The notes beneath the pieces are model-generated. The model saw only the letters and a program-made list of their open reading frames with translations. It searched no databases and was not told the origin of the DNA. This document shows positions 1 through 11,163 of a stretch of 64,000 nucleotides of DNA, piece after piece. The DNA is taken from assembly GCA_019925105.1 (NCBI GenBank), contig JAHGAU010000015.1, positions 744,001 through 808,000 of the forward strand, read 5' to 3'. The stretch comes from Niebla homalea (taxonomy: Eukaryota; Ascomycota; Lecanoromycetes; Lecanorales; Ramalinaceae). A program made the position numbers and the translations under genes. Each line of letters begins with the position of its first letter. The first letter of the stretch is position 1.

Positions 1-486
1 CTGGTACTCTCTCTCCAGTCTATTGCGCTTGGCAGTTTCCGACGCAAGTTGGTCGTAAGGAAATTTGCGTTGGGGAAGTTTGTAGAGATACTTCATGTAT
101 GAGTGGGTAGGCGTGTTGTCAAGATGAAAGAAGCACTCCTTAACGCTCTCGCCATGATTACCCTGAGGATTGGATAAGCCAAAGAGTCTCTCCTTGAGAT
201 AATCATCCTTTTCATTCCAGAAACTGAAGGCGACATTCAGCAGGCCATGTGTGTCGGAAACGCCCCCTATACCGTCCTCGCCCCAGCGATAGGTCCTCGA
301 CCTGGCATGGTCATGCGGGAAGTGGCTCCATGCATCGCCGTTCTCGGAGTAGTCCTCCCTGACCGTGGCCCATTGCCTCTCACTCAGGTATGATCCCCAC
401 TTCTTCCAGTACTTCTTCCTTTCCCGATCTTCCTTTAATCGTTTTTCTTCTTCGCACAGGTATTCATGGTGATCGGTGACAACCAT
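1..486 (-). CDS. GH63-type glycosidase, N-terminal part (runs off the left edge)
   Basis: An uninterrupted minus-strand frame of 162 codons starts at an ATG at 486 and is still open at base 1. An in-frame TAA lies about 24 nt upstream of that ATG, which supports the start. The translation contains [18 protein letters not shown], then a segment ending in YRWGEDGI and the stretch [20 protein letters not shown] recognise this as the conserved N-terminal region of fungal and bacterial glycoside hydrolase family 63-like proteins (mannosyl-oligosaccharide glucosidase/YgjK type), which remove terminal glucose-type residues using an (alpha/alpha)6 barrel. Only the first part is in the window, so the catalytic acids cannot be seen. 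No signal peptide is visible; the N-terminus is charged (many K, E and R). The family assignment rests on remembered motif similarity; intracellular location is an inference. Confidence 0.85.
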   Translation of the reverse strand, partial: MVVTDHHEYLCEEEKRLKEDRERKKYWKKWGSYLSERQWATVREDYSENGDAWSHFPHDHARSRTYRWGEDGIGGVSDTHGLLNVAFSFWNEKDDYLKERLFGLSNPQGNHGESVKECFFHLDNTPTHSYMKYLYKLPQRKFPYDQLASETAKRNRLEREYQ

Positions 487-1972
487 GACGGATAACTGGA
501 GGGTTTATGATCTGGTCGTCAGAGCTCAATGGCCAAGCTCGCCAGCTGCCTGAATGAAAGTCTGGTTGCAGGGCATTGACAATCAATTGGCAATTGGAAG
601 CTTCAGGGTGGAATTCAAGAAGAGGGTCACATTGGAGCATGAGCATGAGGAAGAGGAAGAGGACGGTGAGAGCTTAAGGAGCGTGGACAGTGCAGAGCAA
701 GAGAATAGCCAATAGCAGGAGCAAAGAAAGTGACCGGTCAACAAGTCGGAGACCAGCGGAATTTTCTCGCCTAGCGGCTCAATGTTTGCATCTGCGAGAA
801 GCTCGTGATCAAATTTTTCTTTCTAGCATTTGCGGAGAAGCTTCCTGGCAGCTGCACATCATATCTCAAGGGTCCCTTGTGACGCCATCGGGCCTTAGGG
901 ATGTTGTTTCTCAGCCTGGTGGGATGAACAAGCAACTTGTCCCATGCTGGTGGATGCATTTTGACTCTTGATTGCGAGGCTGCTTTCTGTGTCTTATCGA
1001 TAAGCACGGCCCTGAGGCTAGTTCCAACTTGGCGTTAGCCGCTCCCAATATCAAAATCCTCCAATTCGCCGCTCCTAAGCGAGCTTTTCCATCACCACGA
1101 CGTAGTGATGGATCTCAATTTCCACACTCTAGTGGGGTGCACCATTGAACGACAGTGATTCTAGAAATCTGTTGTTCAAAATTACCATTCTCAGCTAGAC
1201 CAGCACGAGCCAGGGGTAAACTGCACACAACGCTAATCCGTCCATCCACCAGCAGCGTCCACCAAAATTATGCAAGCGCGCTTCGCCTACCACTTAGCGA
1301 CTTTGTTAGCAGATGACCTCTGAGCTTGAAGTTAACATTGACTATGTGATGGGGATGAAAGACCTCTTTGTAGCGATATAAAAACAATTCCCTGTTTAGG
1401 TCTGTCGACTGCCCACCATACCATTCTTGTCCAAATGGTACCAGCGGTGATTCTATTCTTGATACAGATGTAGACATGGGTTCAATCATTCCTCAGCTCT
1501 AATGAAAGTCGTCTCCATTGGCCATGGTGCTTCTGGAAACATTACCAAGCTCGTTCATATTTCAATGACAAGATCCAATTGCTTTCCTACTTCAACATTC
1601 TGCTGCCATTAGAGGAATTTGTCCGAAAAGATTGCGACAACACTATGTAGTGTGTATAATGGAAGGAGAAATGTAAGGTGTAGAGTGGTGATGCTACTGC
1701 TTGAGACCTTTGGTCAATTATTTTTTTGTACAACTTCTCTGACCAATTAGCCACAATGAAACCCAGATGACGGAATCTTGCCCCTCATTTACTTCACTCA
1801 AATATGGTTTGACCTTCGCCCTCACAAGATCTGTGCCCATGAGCTCTAAGCAGTACAACAATGTCGGAATATTTCATCAATTGTCCAGCACGTGTCAGAT
1901 GAAAAGCAACCTCCGATCTTCGGTTCGGAATTGACTGACTTCAATTCATCTTCTAATCAAACCCTTCCCATC
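487..1972. other. intergenic, no gene recognised
   Basis: About 1.5 kb between the GH63-type gene and the hypothetical gene at 1973. Only short unconvincing frames are present on either strand. The left part presumably holds the promoter of the leftward gene. Confidence 0.5.
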
Positions 1973-2983
1973 ATGCCACATCGTCGTAAGAATAACAGTG
2001 ATGGCTCGCAAGGCTCACAAGGCTCACAAGAAGGTTCCGTCAAACTGGCGCCTCCACCACCTTTATCGCCTCTTACAGCGCCACCTATGGTTATCGGACC
2101 TATGCCTCTATCATCTTCAAACGCCTCCGAATCTACAAGAGACATCTCTCCAGCACCTCCGAGACCTCTTTTCCGTTCGAGCAGGTCAATATCAGCAGTA
2201 CCGAGCTTAGTAATAGAAACAAACGTACCAGCTGCTCCATCCAAGGATTCGGGTCAGTCTAATCTATCATCCACACCGGCCATGACGTGGAAGAACAGAA
2301 TGTGGCTACCTGATGCCTCAAGGCAGGCCATCTCAGAGTCGCCAATGTCGTCGACTGCAATGCTCACGCCACCATCACTTCCCGTTGTGCGACCTATAAT
2401 GGAGCGTGGCGTTGCCAAGAAGGAGGAAGGTCCAGGTCATGTCATCTTTCTGAGCGAATTTAGGAGATTCAATTCCAGTAACAGTGAGGAGACTTTGATA
2501 GCTGGACTTGATATTGACGATATGGCAACCGTTGCAAATGTCAAGGAACTTCTTGTGTCAGAACTGATGCCCATGCAAGCTAAGGAATTGGGCGTGGAGC
2601 CGAGGGCATGTCTCAGGATAGCTGTAGTAAGCCGACCTCTCTTTTGATTTGAAGCTGGGAAGGAGACCTAAAAGGCGGCTGACTATATGAAGGGAAACAT
2701 GTTGGAATGCTTGGTTCAGTGGGACTATGATCGGGCTATTGCTAGGCAGACTTGGCCGGATGGCCCGCCAGTCATGTCCAGTCTCCCAAAGGCGAGAATC
2801 ACGCCGGAGGAAGCGGCCGAGGTGGTTGAGCGATTCCGCACGGCGATGTGTATGCTGCCGTTAGGGGAATGGCGATGCCGGTGGGCGAATTTGGAAGAGG
2901 ACATGCTGTTGGCTCTGCTGAAGATGACTTTTCGCCTCGCCAGACCAATCTTGGCTTGGGAGATGGATACTGACCTGGTTTGA
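1973..2983 (+). CDS. hypothetical serine/proline-rich protein, two exons
   Basis: The proposed model joins 1973..2626 and 2675..2983 (320 aa). The open frame extends upstream to about 1850, but the first in-frame ATG is at 1973; the GTG at 1892 is an unlikely start in a fungus. The first two thirds are low complexity (Ser/Pro/Thr, including a PPPPLSPLTAPP run). The rest is more ordered, with a segment running from GHVIFLSEFRRF into an acidic, Leu/Val-rich helix. A 48-nt intron (donor GTAAGC at 2627, acceptor AAG at 2674) removes two in-frame stops and joins two stretches of the same frame, giving a C-terminus rich in Trp and charged residues. I recognise no family. Alternatives: the gene may stop at 2647 without splicing, may have an upstream exon, or may extend to about 3265 through a further intron. 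Confidence 0.45.
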
Positions 2984-3853
2984 ACTCTTGGGACCGAGGG
3001 ATTCGATGGAGGAGGTGCAATTTTATCATGATACCCTAAAGCGTCTGCCACGACTTACGAGAACGAAATGGTTGACGGAATCGAGGCCTCCACTCTGGTA
3101 TGCAGGTTACGAGTGGATCGAGCTCAAAGACACGGGTGTGTCGGTGAGATCATGCTGGGGGAAGAGGTATGCTTTGTATGCTCAGAAGAAGGTGTCCATG
3201 CGGGCGTGAATTCTGAAGCCGCAGACGCCTTTTTCGCGAGGCAAATTGTCTGGCGCCTTGCATGATCCGAAAATCAACCTATCAATGTTTTACTAATTGA
3301 AAGCTCCGACCTTTAGTGGTGTGATTGTGCAGCTTGCGGACGCCTTCTTTTGCCCCGTTGAGGCTCAAGCTGTATGCAATCGGATGCATATACAACACCG
3401 TGCACCGATGATTTTCCTCCCAGACCTCGCAATCCACTTTTTTAAAATTTGGAAATCCGATGAGGTCATAGACAAACTCGCTCAGTGTGCTTGCTGCCGT
3501 TTCCGGTGTTTGTATCACCCTATCGCCTTGGGTAGAAATTGCTTGTCTACGGGTATCTTTGCACAATGCTTTCTACAGCTGCAAACATTGGAGCATGGCG
3601 CATGAGTCATGGGGATATAAGTGTTGCGTTTCGTCTTCATCTTGTCTTCCATCTTGTCAAACCCATCGCCTTTTACTCCCCAGACCAAGTCCACCCTACT
3701 GCCAGGCCCATATTCGTCGCCACGGCTCTTGAAACAATTATAAGCCCATAGTCCACCGTGCCCTGACAGCAAACATTCCTCTACACTTACCTCCACCACC
3801 CCCCGTTCCCCCTACCATCGAAGAACACCTCAACATCCAGATACCAATTAACA
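2984..3853. other. intergenic, possible 3' extension then promoter
   Basis: The first 280 bases keep open frames (near 2988-3209 and 3068-3265) that may be a further exon of the preceding gene. The last 100 bases are pyrimidine-rich and lead into the ATG at 3854, as is common in fungal 5' leaders. Confidence 0.4.
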
Positions 3854-4108
3854 ATGTGCCTCATTACCACAACGAAATATCACTGCCCTGACTGCAACAA
3901 GCTCCTCCCGAGCAGCGGCCAGGAGCTCACTATGTGTCAACTTATCGAAGAGCATGTCGGCTCTTCAGAAGACCGATTCGTCTCTTGCCAGGACTATGGC
4001 CAGAACGTCAGCTCGCAAACAAAGCGTAAAAAAGGCAGTCAGCGATGTGGGAGCTGTGCGAGGCAGGGGAAGGAAAGGGAAGGGAATGATGTAATGAGAG
4101 TCGGTTGA
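3854..4108 (+). CDS. small cysteine-rich hypothetical protein (84 aa)
   Basis: An intronless frame starts with a good fungal initiation context (TTAACAATG) after a CT-rich leader. The protein has seven cysteines, including a CPDC pair near residue 11, a second CxxC near residue 64, and single cysteines at about positions 2, 28 and 45; the C-terminus is basic (KRKKGSQR). There is no signal peptide, so it is more likely a small intracellular, possibly zinc-binding, protein than a secreted one. I recognise it only as resembling the many short fungal hypothetical proteins that begin MCLxxTTxYxC. Function is unknown, and its length makes chance possible. Confidence 0.5.
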   Translation: MCLITTTKYHCPDCNKLLPSSGQELTMCQLIEEHVGSSEDRFVSCQDYGQNVSSQTKRKKGSQRCGSCARQGKEREGNDVMRVG

Positions 4109-4452
4109 TCGAGGAATCATGGGGGCCGAGATTCGAATAATTCAAAAGATACTAATGGCGTTATGGCAAGAGGGTCGTCCAGGCCGGTCAAGAAAGGCAG
4201 GCGCTGCATGATCAAGGGAGGACTGATTCAGAAAGATTGCCGTATCTTCTGCGGCTAATAATGAAAGTTCAAGCAACGCAGAGGGTGATGAGAGAGCGAT
4301 GCGCAGATGAAATGCTAGCGCCATGGTCTTCAGTCCATATCTGTACCAAGGTTGAACGCCCGCTGATGCGTCTATGTATGCCATGACCTGCCACCAACAC
4401 CGTCCTGGTATGTTCGGGATTAGTATAAACATGAACGAAGATGATTAATACT
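4109..4452. other. intergenic (3' ends converge)
   Basis: A 344-bp gap between the small cysteine-rich gene and the stop of the minus-strand carrier gene. Nothing else recognised. Confidence 0.5.
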
Positions 4453-5591
4453 TCAGCCTGTATCATTGTTCAGTCCCTTCAATTGCCGATATATCTTTTT
4501 ATGTTGCTCGAGGAATAAGAACGTTGCGACTGTGTGCGGGCCCAGGCGGACAAAGCTGGGGAGCCATCCTCTAAAGGCCCATCTGATGCCCTCTTCTCTA
4601 TATATACGTGTGAGCAAGGCAAGAATGCCCTCTTGAGTATGTGCGCTCATGACCCGAGTTTTAATAACGTCCACAGGACTGCACACGGTCGTAGCCACGA
4701 ACCCGGCCAAGAAGCTCGCGCTGAAATGCGTGGTGAGGCCATCGTCCATGTTCGCCTTTTCCAGCAAGATGCGTTTGAAGGAGTCGTAGCTTGCCAATTG
4801 ACTTGCCGTCATGAGAACGGCTCGCATGCTGTTTGCCCCAACGCCTCGGAAGAGACTCCGCCACCCTTCCTCTTTGACCATGCGTATCATACCATCTATG
4901 GCGTTCTTATAATTACGGCGCTGCGATTCAGGGAGGGAGCGATCATTTTGCATTCTGACGTTGAGCACGTCAGCCGGATTTCCGGCGACGCCGCCTAAAA
5001 AGCCGGAGGTGCTGGCCATGGCGATCAGGGAAGGGAGGGATGGCTGGTGACGGGCTGTGGTGAAGGTTTCCTTGAGCTCAGAGTAAATGCCGAAGCGGGT
5101 GGTGGAGTAGGTGAGCTGCCGCAGCAGGGATGCAGAGAGCTTCGGCGGGTTAATTGGATCTTCTTTTAGTCATGTGGTGATGGCAGCTGCCATTTGAGGT
5201 TGAAAAAAGGCCAGCTATACACGTACACCACGATACAGTCCGCGAAAACCATCATCCTTGGCTATGTGCACAAAGGTCCCTAGCATGCCCTTGGGGCCAT
5301 CGGGTTTGCGGGTTTGCAAGCGGACCTGTCATTGCGTAAGTCCGTCATTGATCCTAATGGAAACGCCGGCAAGTTGATTGTACCTTGACTGCGGGTCGAA
5401 TTAGAGACTCTGCGGCTTCCAAAGGACCCAATATTATGAAAATGCTCACTGAGGTCCAAAGGATGCGTCACGGCAGCGGCGAAACAGGAAGCGGATCCCC
5501 CAAACCAGAATGGATAGTGTACATGGTGTGCTTGTCGCCCAGGATGTTTGGTCTCCCGCAGTATACCATCTCTTCTGGCGGTACTGGACAT
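4453..5591 (-). CDS. DIC1: mitochondrial dicarboxylate carrier, four exons
   Basis: This is a mitochondrial carrier family protein (SLC25) that exchanges malate/succinate for phosphate across the inner mitochondrial membrane. My model is complement of 4453..5139, 5227..5325, 5384..5388 and 5450..5591, giving 933 nt (310 aa), the usual length for the family. All three tripartite carrier signatures are present: PLDLIKVRLQ, PADVLNVRMQ and PVDVIKTRVM, each followed by the expected G-rich loop. The N-terminal HYPFWFGGSASCFAAAVTHP and the segment LSASLLRQLTYSTTRFGIY match fungal Dic1. The introns are 87, 58 and 61 nt. The third coding piece is only 5 nt (TCAAG) and restores the first signature motif exactly. 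The start at 5591 gives a short hydrophilic N-terminus as in orthologues. Confidence 0.9.
5384..5388 (-). other. 5-nt microexon of the dicarboxylate carrier gene
   Basis: On the minus strand this reads CAG|TCAAG|GTACAA. Exon 1 ends GACCTCA before a GTGAGC donor, and the next exon begins GTCCGCTTG after GACAG. Including these five bases gives D-L-I-K-V-R, the invariant carrier signature. Skipping them shifts the frame and destroys the motif. Confidence 0.75.
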
Positions 5592-7050
5592 ATCTGAAAA
5601 GATTTGTAGGTCATTCCGGACGCTCTCGAGAGCTTTGTCGGTAAGGTCCGGATTTCTAACAGCCTTTAAATAATATCACGAATATCGTCGTGAAGTGAAG
5701 TTGGTCGCTAAAGCCGAAGCTCAGAAGTCTTATTCCCGGAGGAAAATCATATAGAGACCGGACAAAGATGCCGTAGCGCCGTCAGAACGTGGCCGATTAT
5801 CGCGCGCGAGCAGCCCCTTTTCGATCACGAAACAAGAGGAAGGAAAGTCCTTTACCTCAATGATACTTCTTTTCTACAGATGTTTCTGCACCGGGTAGAA
5901 GAACAGCGGTTATGTCAATTGCTATGACAGATTAATGTGAAGGTCAGTGGAAGAGATGTACTTGCTACGAATTCATAGATGCTCAATTGCTTCATGCTAC
6001 GGAATACAGAGCTAAACAAGATACGATCGCTGCTATTTTGGTGACCTACGCTGCAATATGTAATGGCAAGTTCACTGCTTTTTTATTTTCATTATTGGGC
6101 CTTGATGTTAATACCTCCCCATCCCGCCTTTTGGCATTCATACAGCTATTTCGAAAACTTTACAGCTTAGTGCCCACATGGCTAGGCTATGTTGGCGTAC
6201 TACTCGACGATGAATGGGGATGCGGTTGTCATGTTCAACGAGGTGCCAGAACAAAGAAATAAGTCTTCTGACCAGCCAAATTACGTTTCTATCATCTGAC
6301 TGACGATGCTGTGTTGCTGCGTATCATTTGATAAAGCACTGTGTTCCTCATAACAGAGATGAGAGTTCGGGAGGATGAGATGAGAACCGCTCCTAGGTTT
6401 TTGAGACAAGTGGTCAGACATGTGTTGATTCATGTGCATCGTGTCGGATTTTCTTATGGCAGAGATGTGACATAGCCCTGCGTGACCGTGTCTGAGCTCT
6501 ACACCTGCAAATTCAGAACAAAGACCTTCTTCAATTTGCGCTCGTCCTCTCAAAACCTTGCAGACCCTACAAGTAAATATATATGCAGCGTTGGCAGACT
6601 CTCACTGTCCTTCGAGAAAATCGAATTCGTGCCTATGGTCGACACCGTCAGCATCAAGCTTGGAGAGAATGCAAGACATCAGACTTGGGCTGTGGCTTCC
6701 GCCAACAGTGTTGTAAACAGTCGTATTGCACGGCCGACACAATGGCAATGTTTGCAACACTTCGTTGACACAAACAAAGGCTCAACACAATGGCTTTTCT
6801 GGGGCTGGCAACACACTTTTCCCCTGCCAACTTCACTCATATCTGTGTTGAAGGGCGAAGACTTTTTACTCCCCGCCCTGAGTTAAAAGCCCGTCTTCTT
6901 CTCTACCATCTCCCAACCTCATCCTCTTCACACAACTTTGCTTTGGTTTCAAAAAGCAAAACATACGACCAACCTTCCCAGAAGAAGACACTCAAGCTCA
7001 AAGCATTCGCTGTACCCAGGAAACCAAACACAGAAACTTCTCTCATCATA
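5592..7050. other. intergenic, divergent promoters
   Basis: About 1.46 kb between the divergent carrier and SANT-domain genes. No convincing gene. The last 160 bases are CT-rich, consistent with a 5' leader of the SANT gene. Confidence 0.5.
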
Positions 7051-8952
7051 ATGGCGCCCAAAAAGGCCAAAAAGGATCCTCCCGCAGACCCTGCTTATGC
7101 TGAGGCATTCATTGCTAAGTACGGTAAGGACAGAGATGAGGAATGGCACGGCTGGACAAGGTACCACCGAAGGGTGGATCCTGAACTCTTCAACTACGCC
7201 GAGAGGCGTGGCTGTGGGAGGGAGCCACCGCCAGACCGTCTGAGGTGGAAACGGTCTCCAGGCGAGTGCAAGTATCATCGTCGTATGGTGGACATTATAG
7301 TTCATGTTCGACAGGATGGCTCGAACATATTCGACGCTATCCATTATGACAGACCGTATAGTGGTCGTGGAGGTAGATGGCCCCTACCTAGATTCAGTAC
7401 GATGACACGTCGGAATGTGAAGAGATTGACTGATATATCTACAGCTCCAGCCAACATCGGCAGCCCGGTCGACGAGCCTCTTGGACCTAAGAATGAGACC
7501 AAGGCTCAAGGTGGCTGGAATCTATCGGATGGAACTTTCGCAGTCGAGCCCCAGGACCCGAGAGTACCCAGTGTAGATTACCAAGTCGTTGGTAAAGACT
7601 TCGTGCAGGAGTGCTTTAAGGAGCATAAGAAGTTGAAACCCAGCCCGAACCCGGATGATTGGCAATCTCGACAACCGGAAAGTCCACGACGTCCTGGAGC
7701 CAGGCGTTGGTCGAAAAAACGGACAGAACAGCTGATCGATCTGGCCTTTCAGAAAGAGGTCGAGGACTGGAACCGAATCGCATCTAAAGTAGGCCATCCT
7801 GTCGACGAATGCCAGGCTAAATGGCGGGAATTAGCTTCACTGCAATTGAACGCCCTGGCTCCACAGGCATGGACAGTGAAACAGGAGGCTGAATTGATGA
7901 GGTTCGTTGACGACTATGGGATGACAGACTGGGTTCGCATCTCCCATTTCGTGGAGCACACGCCCGAAGCCTGCATTGCCAAACATGCTGAGCTGACGTC
8001 GAGTCAACAAGCGTCGCAAAGTGAGGCTATCGGTCAAGCAGCCTCAGCAAACATGAGGCTGGCAGCTGATCAAGGTCCATTGCGGAGAGAAGTCGAGGAT
8101 GCCCTTTCAAGAGGTCCTTCAGCAGAGGCATCGTCATCGGGAGCAAGCAATCGTCGTGGCTTAGCTAGACCAAACGCCAGCAACAAGCGGCGTCGAAACG
8201 ACGAAGGTGACGAGTCAGAGCAGCTTCCGCCAAAGAAAGTCAAGCGCTCTACTCGAGGACCGACGTCACCCCCAGACGATGTACCCGCCATGGGCGTTGT
8301 GCCAGATGCCCACAGGGATAGGCCCAAGGGACATACTCGGCCACGAAGCGGGAAACGAAAGCTGGACGATGGGCCCGAAGAAACAGGACCGCGCGGTAAG
8401 AAGTTGCGACTCAATGGACCCGTGCGGGAAGACCTTCCTGCCCAAGCCTCCGGGGTATCGAGTTCAGTGCCAGGAGTACCGGCGACTATCGGTACCTCAC
8501 AGGACGTATCGGCACAGCGGCCGCAACTGGTTTCTGAATCACGACGGATCTTGCGACTCAGACCCCCAAAAGCTCCTGCAATGGACGGGGATTCTGGACC
8601 TCAGGAGGAAAAGCAAGCGTCGGGCCCTCCCAGCCGATCCACACCCATCGGCAAGCGCGTTCCTAGTCGACAGCGAAGGCAACGTCTCCAAGATTCTCAG
8701 ACAGGTAGCACACGCCGCGTTAGCAAAGCTACAGTCACCGAAATGCCCGCTAGACCCCAGAAGCGAGGGCAAGCCACGACTCATCGCACAGGCGCTGAGA
8801 AGAAGCGACGACAGGGTAAAGCTGGCGACAAAGCTAAGGCAGAGCGCTTCCACGCCGACGTGGCTAACTTGGAAAATGAGATGAAGGGGTTGCCACCCAA
8901 CAGCACACGGACGAGCAAGAGGCTTCAGCTCAAACGTACAAAGGCGTCCTGA
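7051..8952 (+). CDS. Myb/SANT-domain nuclear protein (633 aa)
   Basis: A long intronless frame. I start at 7051 (MAPKKAKK), because the 87 codons that could be added upstream to 6790 look like leader sequence (CT-rich, low complexity) and the following sequence is charged and ordered. Two tandem Myb/SANT-like repeats are visible: residues ~217-260 (RRWSKKRTEQL ... DWNRIASKVG ... WREL) and ~271-315 (AWTVKQEAELMRFV ... DWVRISHFV ... KHAEL), each with the spaced tryptophans typical of the fold. The C-terminal half is basic and disordered, with candidate nuclear localisation signals (NKRRRNDE, PPKKVKRS). A DNA-binding or chromatin role in the nucleus is inferred; targets are unknown. The N-terminal ~200 residues match no family I know. 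Confidence 0.75.
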   Translation: MAPKKAKKDPPADPAYAEAFIAKYGKDRDEEWHGWTRYHRRVDPELFNYAERRGCGREPPPDRLRWKRSPGECKYHRRMVDIIVHVRQDGSNIFDAIHYDRPYSGRGGRWPLPRFSTMTRRNVKRLTDISTAPANIGSPVDEPLGPKNETKAQGGWNLSDGTFAVEPQDPRVPSVDYQVVGKDFVQECFKEHKKLKPSPNPDDWQSRQPESPRRPGARRWSKKRTEQLIDLAFQKEVEDWNRIASKVGHPVDECQAKWRELASLQLNALAPQAWTVKQEAELMRFVDDYGMTDWVRISHFVEHTPEACIAKHAELTSSQQASQSEAIGQAASANMRLAADQGPLRREVEDALSRGPSAEASSSGASNRRGLARPNASNKRRRNDEGDESEQLPPKKVKRSTRGPTSPPDDVPAMGVVPDAHRDRPKGHTRPRSGKRKLDDGPEETGPRGKKLRLNGPVREDLPAQASGVSSSVPGVPATIGTSQDVSAQRPQLVSESRRILRLRPPKAPAMDGDSGPQEEKQASGPPSRSTPIGKRVPSRQRRQRLQDSQTGSTRRVSKATVTEMPARPQKRGQATTHRTGAEKKRRQGKAGDKAKAERFHADVANLENEMKGLPPNSTRTSKRLQLKRTKAS

Positions 8953-9659
8953 ATAAGAGACCCTTTAGTGCGAACCCCGATGTCCGAAGTAGATCCCTAT
9001 GTTCTCTCAACGAGCTTGGCTATGACTCACAACTTTCGCTCCTGGTCGTTGGCCAGTCTGACGTTTGCTCATCTCTGGATGGAGGCGATGGAAAGGCGAG
9101 ATCGACCAACATGGTGGACACCAAGATGGTGGACTGTTTGGATTGGAACCTGGAGGATATCGCCAGGCTAGCAGCGTGGTAGAGGAGCTTGAATCGGCAT
9201 TTTGAATCTGAAGAAGGACTGGCTGATTTGAAAACTCGAGCAGGCTTTTGGGCTCTATTTGTGGTGTGGGAAGTTCTTTGTTATCAGTATGACCATGTCT
9301 GAACCGAATAGTGGACTGTCAAGCCTCAGAGATGTTTGATCGAAAGCTTGTAGCGCTTGAACGACGAGACTGCTGGGTTTCAAGCGAAATGCTGGCTATG
9401 AAAGATAGCTCCAGCCAAAATCTCATTGGTTGTTGCACCGAGCTGTATCACCTACTAGTGATCTTCAAGCGGTCAGCTCTCCTTTAAGTCACCGCTTTTT
9501 ACCATTCTCTTGCATATTTTTCCCTCCACCCTTTCCTATATGCCTATTCCAGCCAGGCAAAGCCTTGACACCCCATGCTGACCCCACAAATACCGTGAAC
9601 TTGCTCCCGCGCCCCATTGCATCGAGATGATAGTCGCGACCCATGATCTTCCCCGGATC
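8953..9659. other. intergenic, no gene recognised
   Basis: About 700 bp downstream of the SANT gene. Only short unconvincing frames. Confidence 0.45.
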
Positions 9660-10760
9660 AGTCCAGTTTGGTCAGCATTCTGCTATCATCCTGGCTAAGT
9701 TCAGATAGAAAGTCAACTTTTTACTAGAGAAACACCCTCCAAGACAGGGCCCAACCCCGAACAGCAAATATAGCAGCCCTACCTCAAGCTCTGATAACGC
9801 GTACAATTGTGTGAAGAGAGCCGAGATAGAAGCCTGCAGGCAGCTTAAGTTGGTATAGAAACCCCCATATATAGTCGTGATAAGAGCAGTGTCCTTGGCC
9901 CAAAGCCTTTTCAGACTCGCTAGCGGATTTGGGATTCGAAATGCTTTTCGCGACGGTTCGCCATAGTTGTGGCCCCTTGTTCGCTTTTCAGGTTCATCAG
10001 CATAGCAATTGCTGACCTCACTGGATCTATGCAAATGCACGTAAGGAGTAAGCGGGCGCTGGATACCCAAAAACTTTCGGGACCCATCTCCAAATATGAA
10101 GCGGGATGTCTCGTGAAGCACTAGAGCAATCAGGAGGGAAACAAATGCCCCAGACTGTGGCAAAAACCCCAAAAATCCATCGCCAGTCAGGTCTCCGTGT
10201 GAGAGCTTCAATGAGCACAGGACCAATCGCCGTTGCAAAGTCTGGGCTGTTTCGATACGTAAGTGTTTCCCTTCAACTTACGAAGCGAAGGAGATCAGAA
10301 TGAGGGCAAACCTCAGCAACAACTTGGGAAGGCTGATTTTCAATATGCACGGTGAGGGATCCTGATGCAGTAAAAGGAGAATTCTTCGATTACCCAAGAA
10401 GTACAGCCCCCCCATATCCACCACGCTCTGATGGGGAAGCAACATCAGACACTACACCGTATCCGGTTGCAATCGTAGCTGATCAATGACAGATCACTCT
10501 ACTGGTTGCAATTCGGATTGTCATATCTTCATGAACAAAGCTGTCCCGCTGCTTTGTAATGCCAATCTCGTATTCGCTATAAAACAGATGAAGGAAGTAA
10601 TGAGGTGGGCGATTCTTCGTCCAGTCATATCACGACCGCTGGCACAATGCCAGCAACGATCATATAGAGAGACGAGGACAATGCGTTGATAGCAGGGAAA
10701 ACGAAGAAGGACGAAAACGGGGAGAAAGTGGCAGCAAAGTTGATGGTTTTCGGTGATTGA
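9660..10760 (-). pseudogene. decayed MFS multidrug-type transporter
   Basis: Minus-strand fragments in different frames line up, in order, with the first half of a fungal DHA1-type major facilitator transporter. They are a TM1-like segment (FSPFSSFFVFPAINALSSSL), then YMIVAGIVPAVV, DMTGRR, FIANTRLALQSSG, an ATIATGYGVVSDVASPSERG-like stretch and FATAIGPVLIEALTRRPDWR. These are followed, after a frame change, by SGAFVSLLIALVLHETSRF and LYALSELEVGLLYLLFGVG. The frames are broken by indels and stops (for example after GTALFMKI and AVLLG). Part between TM1 and YMIVAG is missing, and the second half of the protein is absent. It cannot encode a functional pump. The ancestral substrate is unknown. 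Confidence 0.8.
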
Positions 10761-11163
10761 TAATTGTTGGATTCACCCTAGGATTGAGCATGTTGCTCAA
10801 GTCTTCCTTTATGGTGGGCGGTTTTGGCTCCGCGAAAGCTGACGACTTTATTGTAGACAAGGGATGCCGGCTTCCTAATTCGTCTGCTATCGCTTTCTGA
10901 GGTGCAGCGTTGGGAAGAGACATCATTACTGAGATCCTGGTACCACAGCACTTTTGTGGCGATAATGGTCCCAAGCCAAGATGTCGGCAATCCGCTGGAG
11001 TTTGGAGGGTTTGCCGTTTTTAATGCAGCTCCAACGCCGTCCGAAACGGCACGCGTGAGTCAATTATCATTAGAAAGCCTGTATTTATCCTAAGAAAGGC
11101 GGCATATCTCTCGATCAGGTAGTTCATCTGCTCATAGCCCCTGAGTATTTGTCAGTAGATCAT
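10761..11163. other. spacer between two pseudogenes
   Basis: About 400 bp, possibly the lost N-terminus and promoter of the MFS pseudogene. No intact frame of interest. Confidence 0.4.

Noticed and set aside
1502..1610. Short frame starting MKVVSIGHGASG, resembling a dinucleotide-binding start
   Set aside because: Only about 36 codons, and no continuation with flavoprotein motifs on any frame.
1892..1972. Upstream start of the hypothetical gene at GTG 1892
   Set aside because: A non-ATG start is unlikely in a fungus; the first in-frame ATG is 1973.
6790..7050. Longer start for the SANT-domain protein
   Set aside because: The extra 87 residues come from CT-rich leader sequence with no ordered character; MAPKKAKK at 7051 is the better start.
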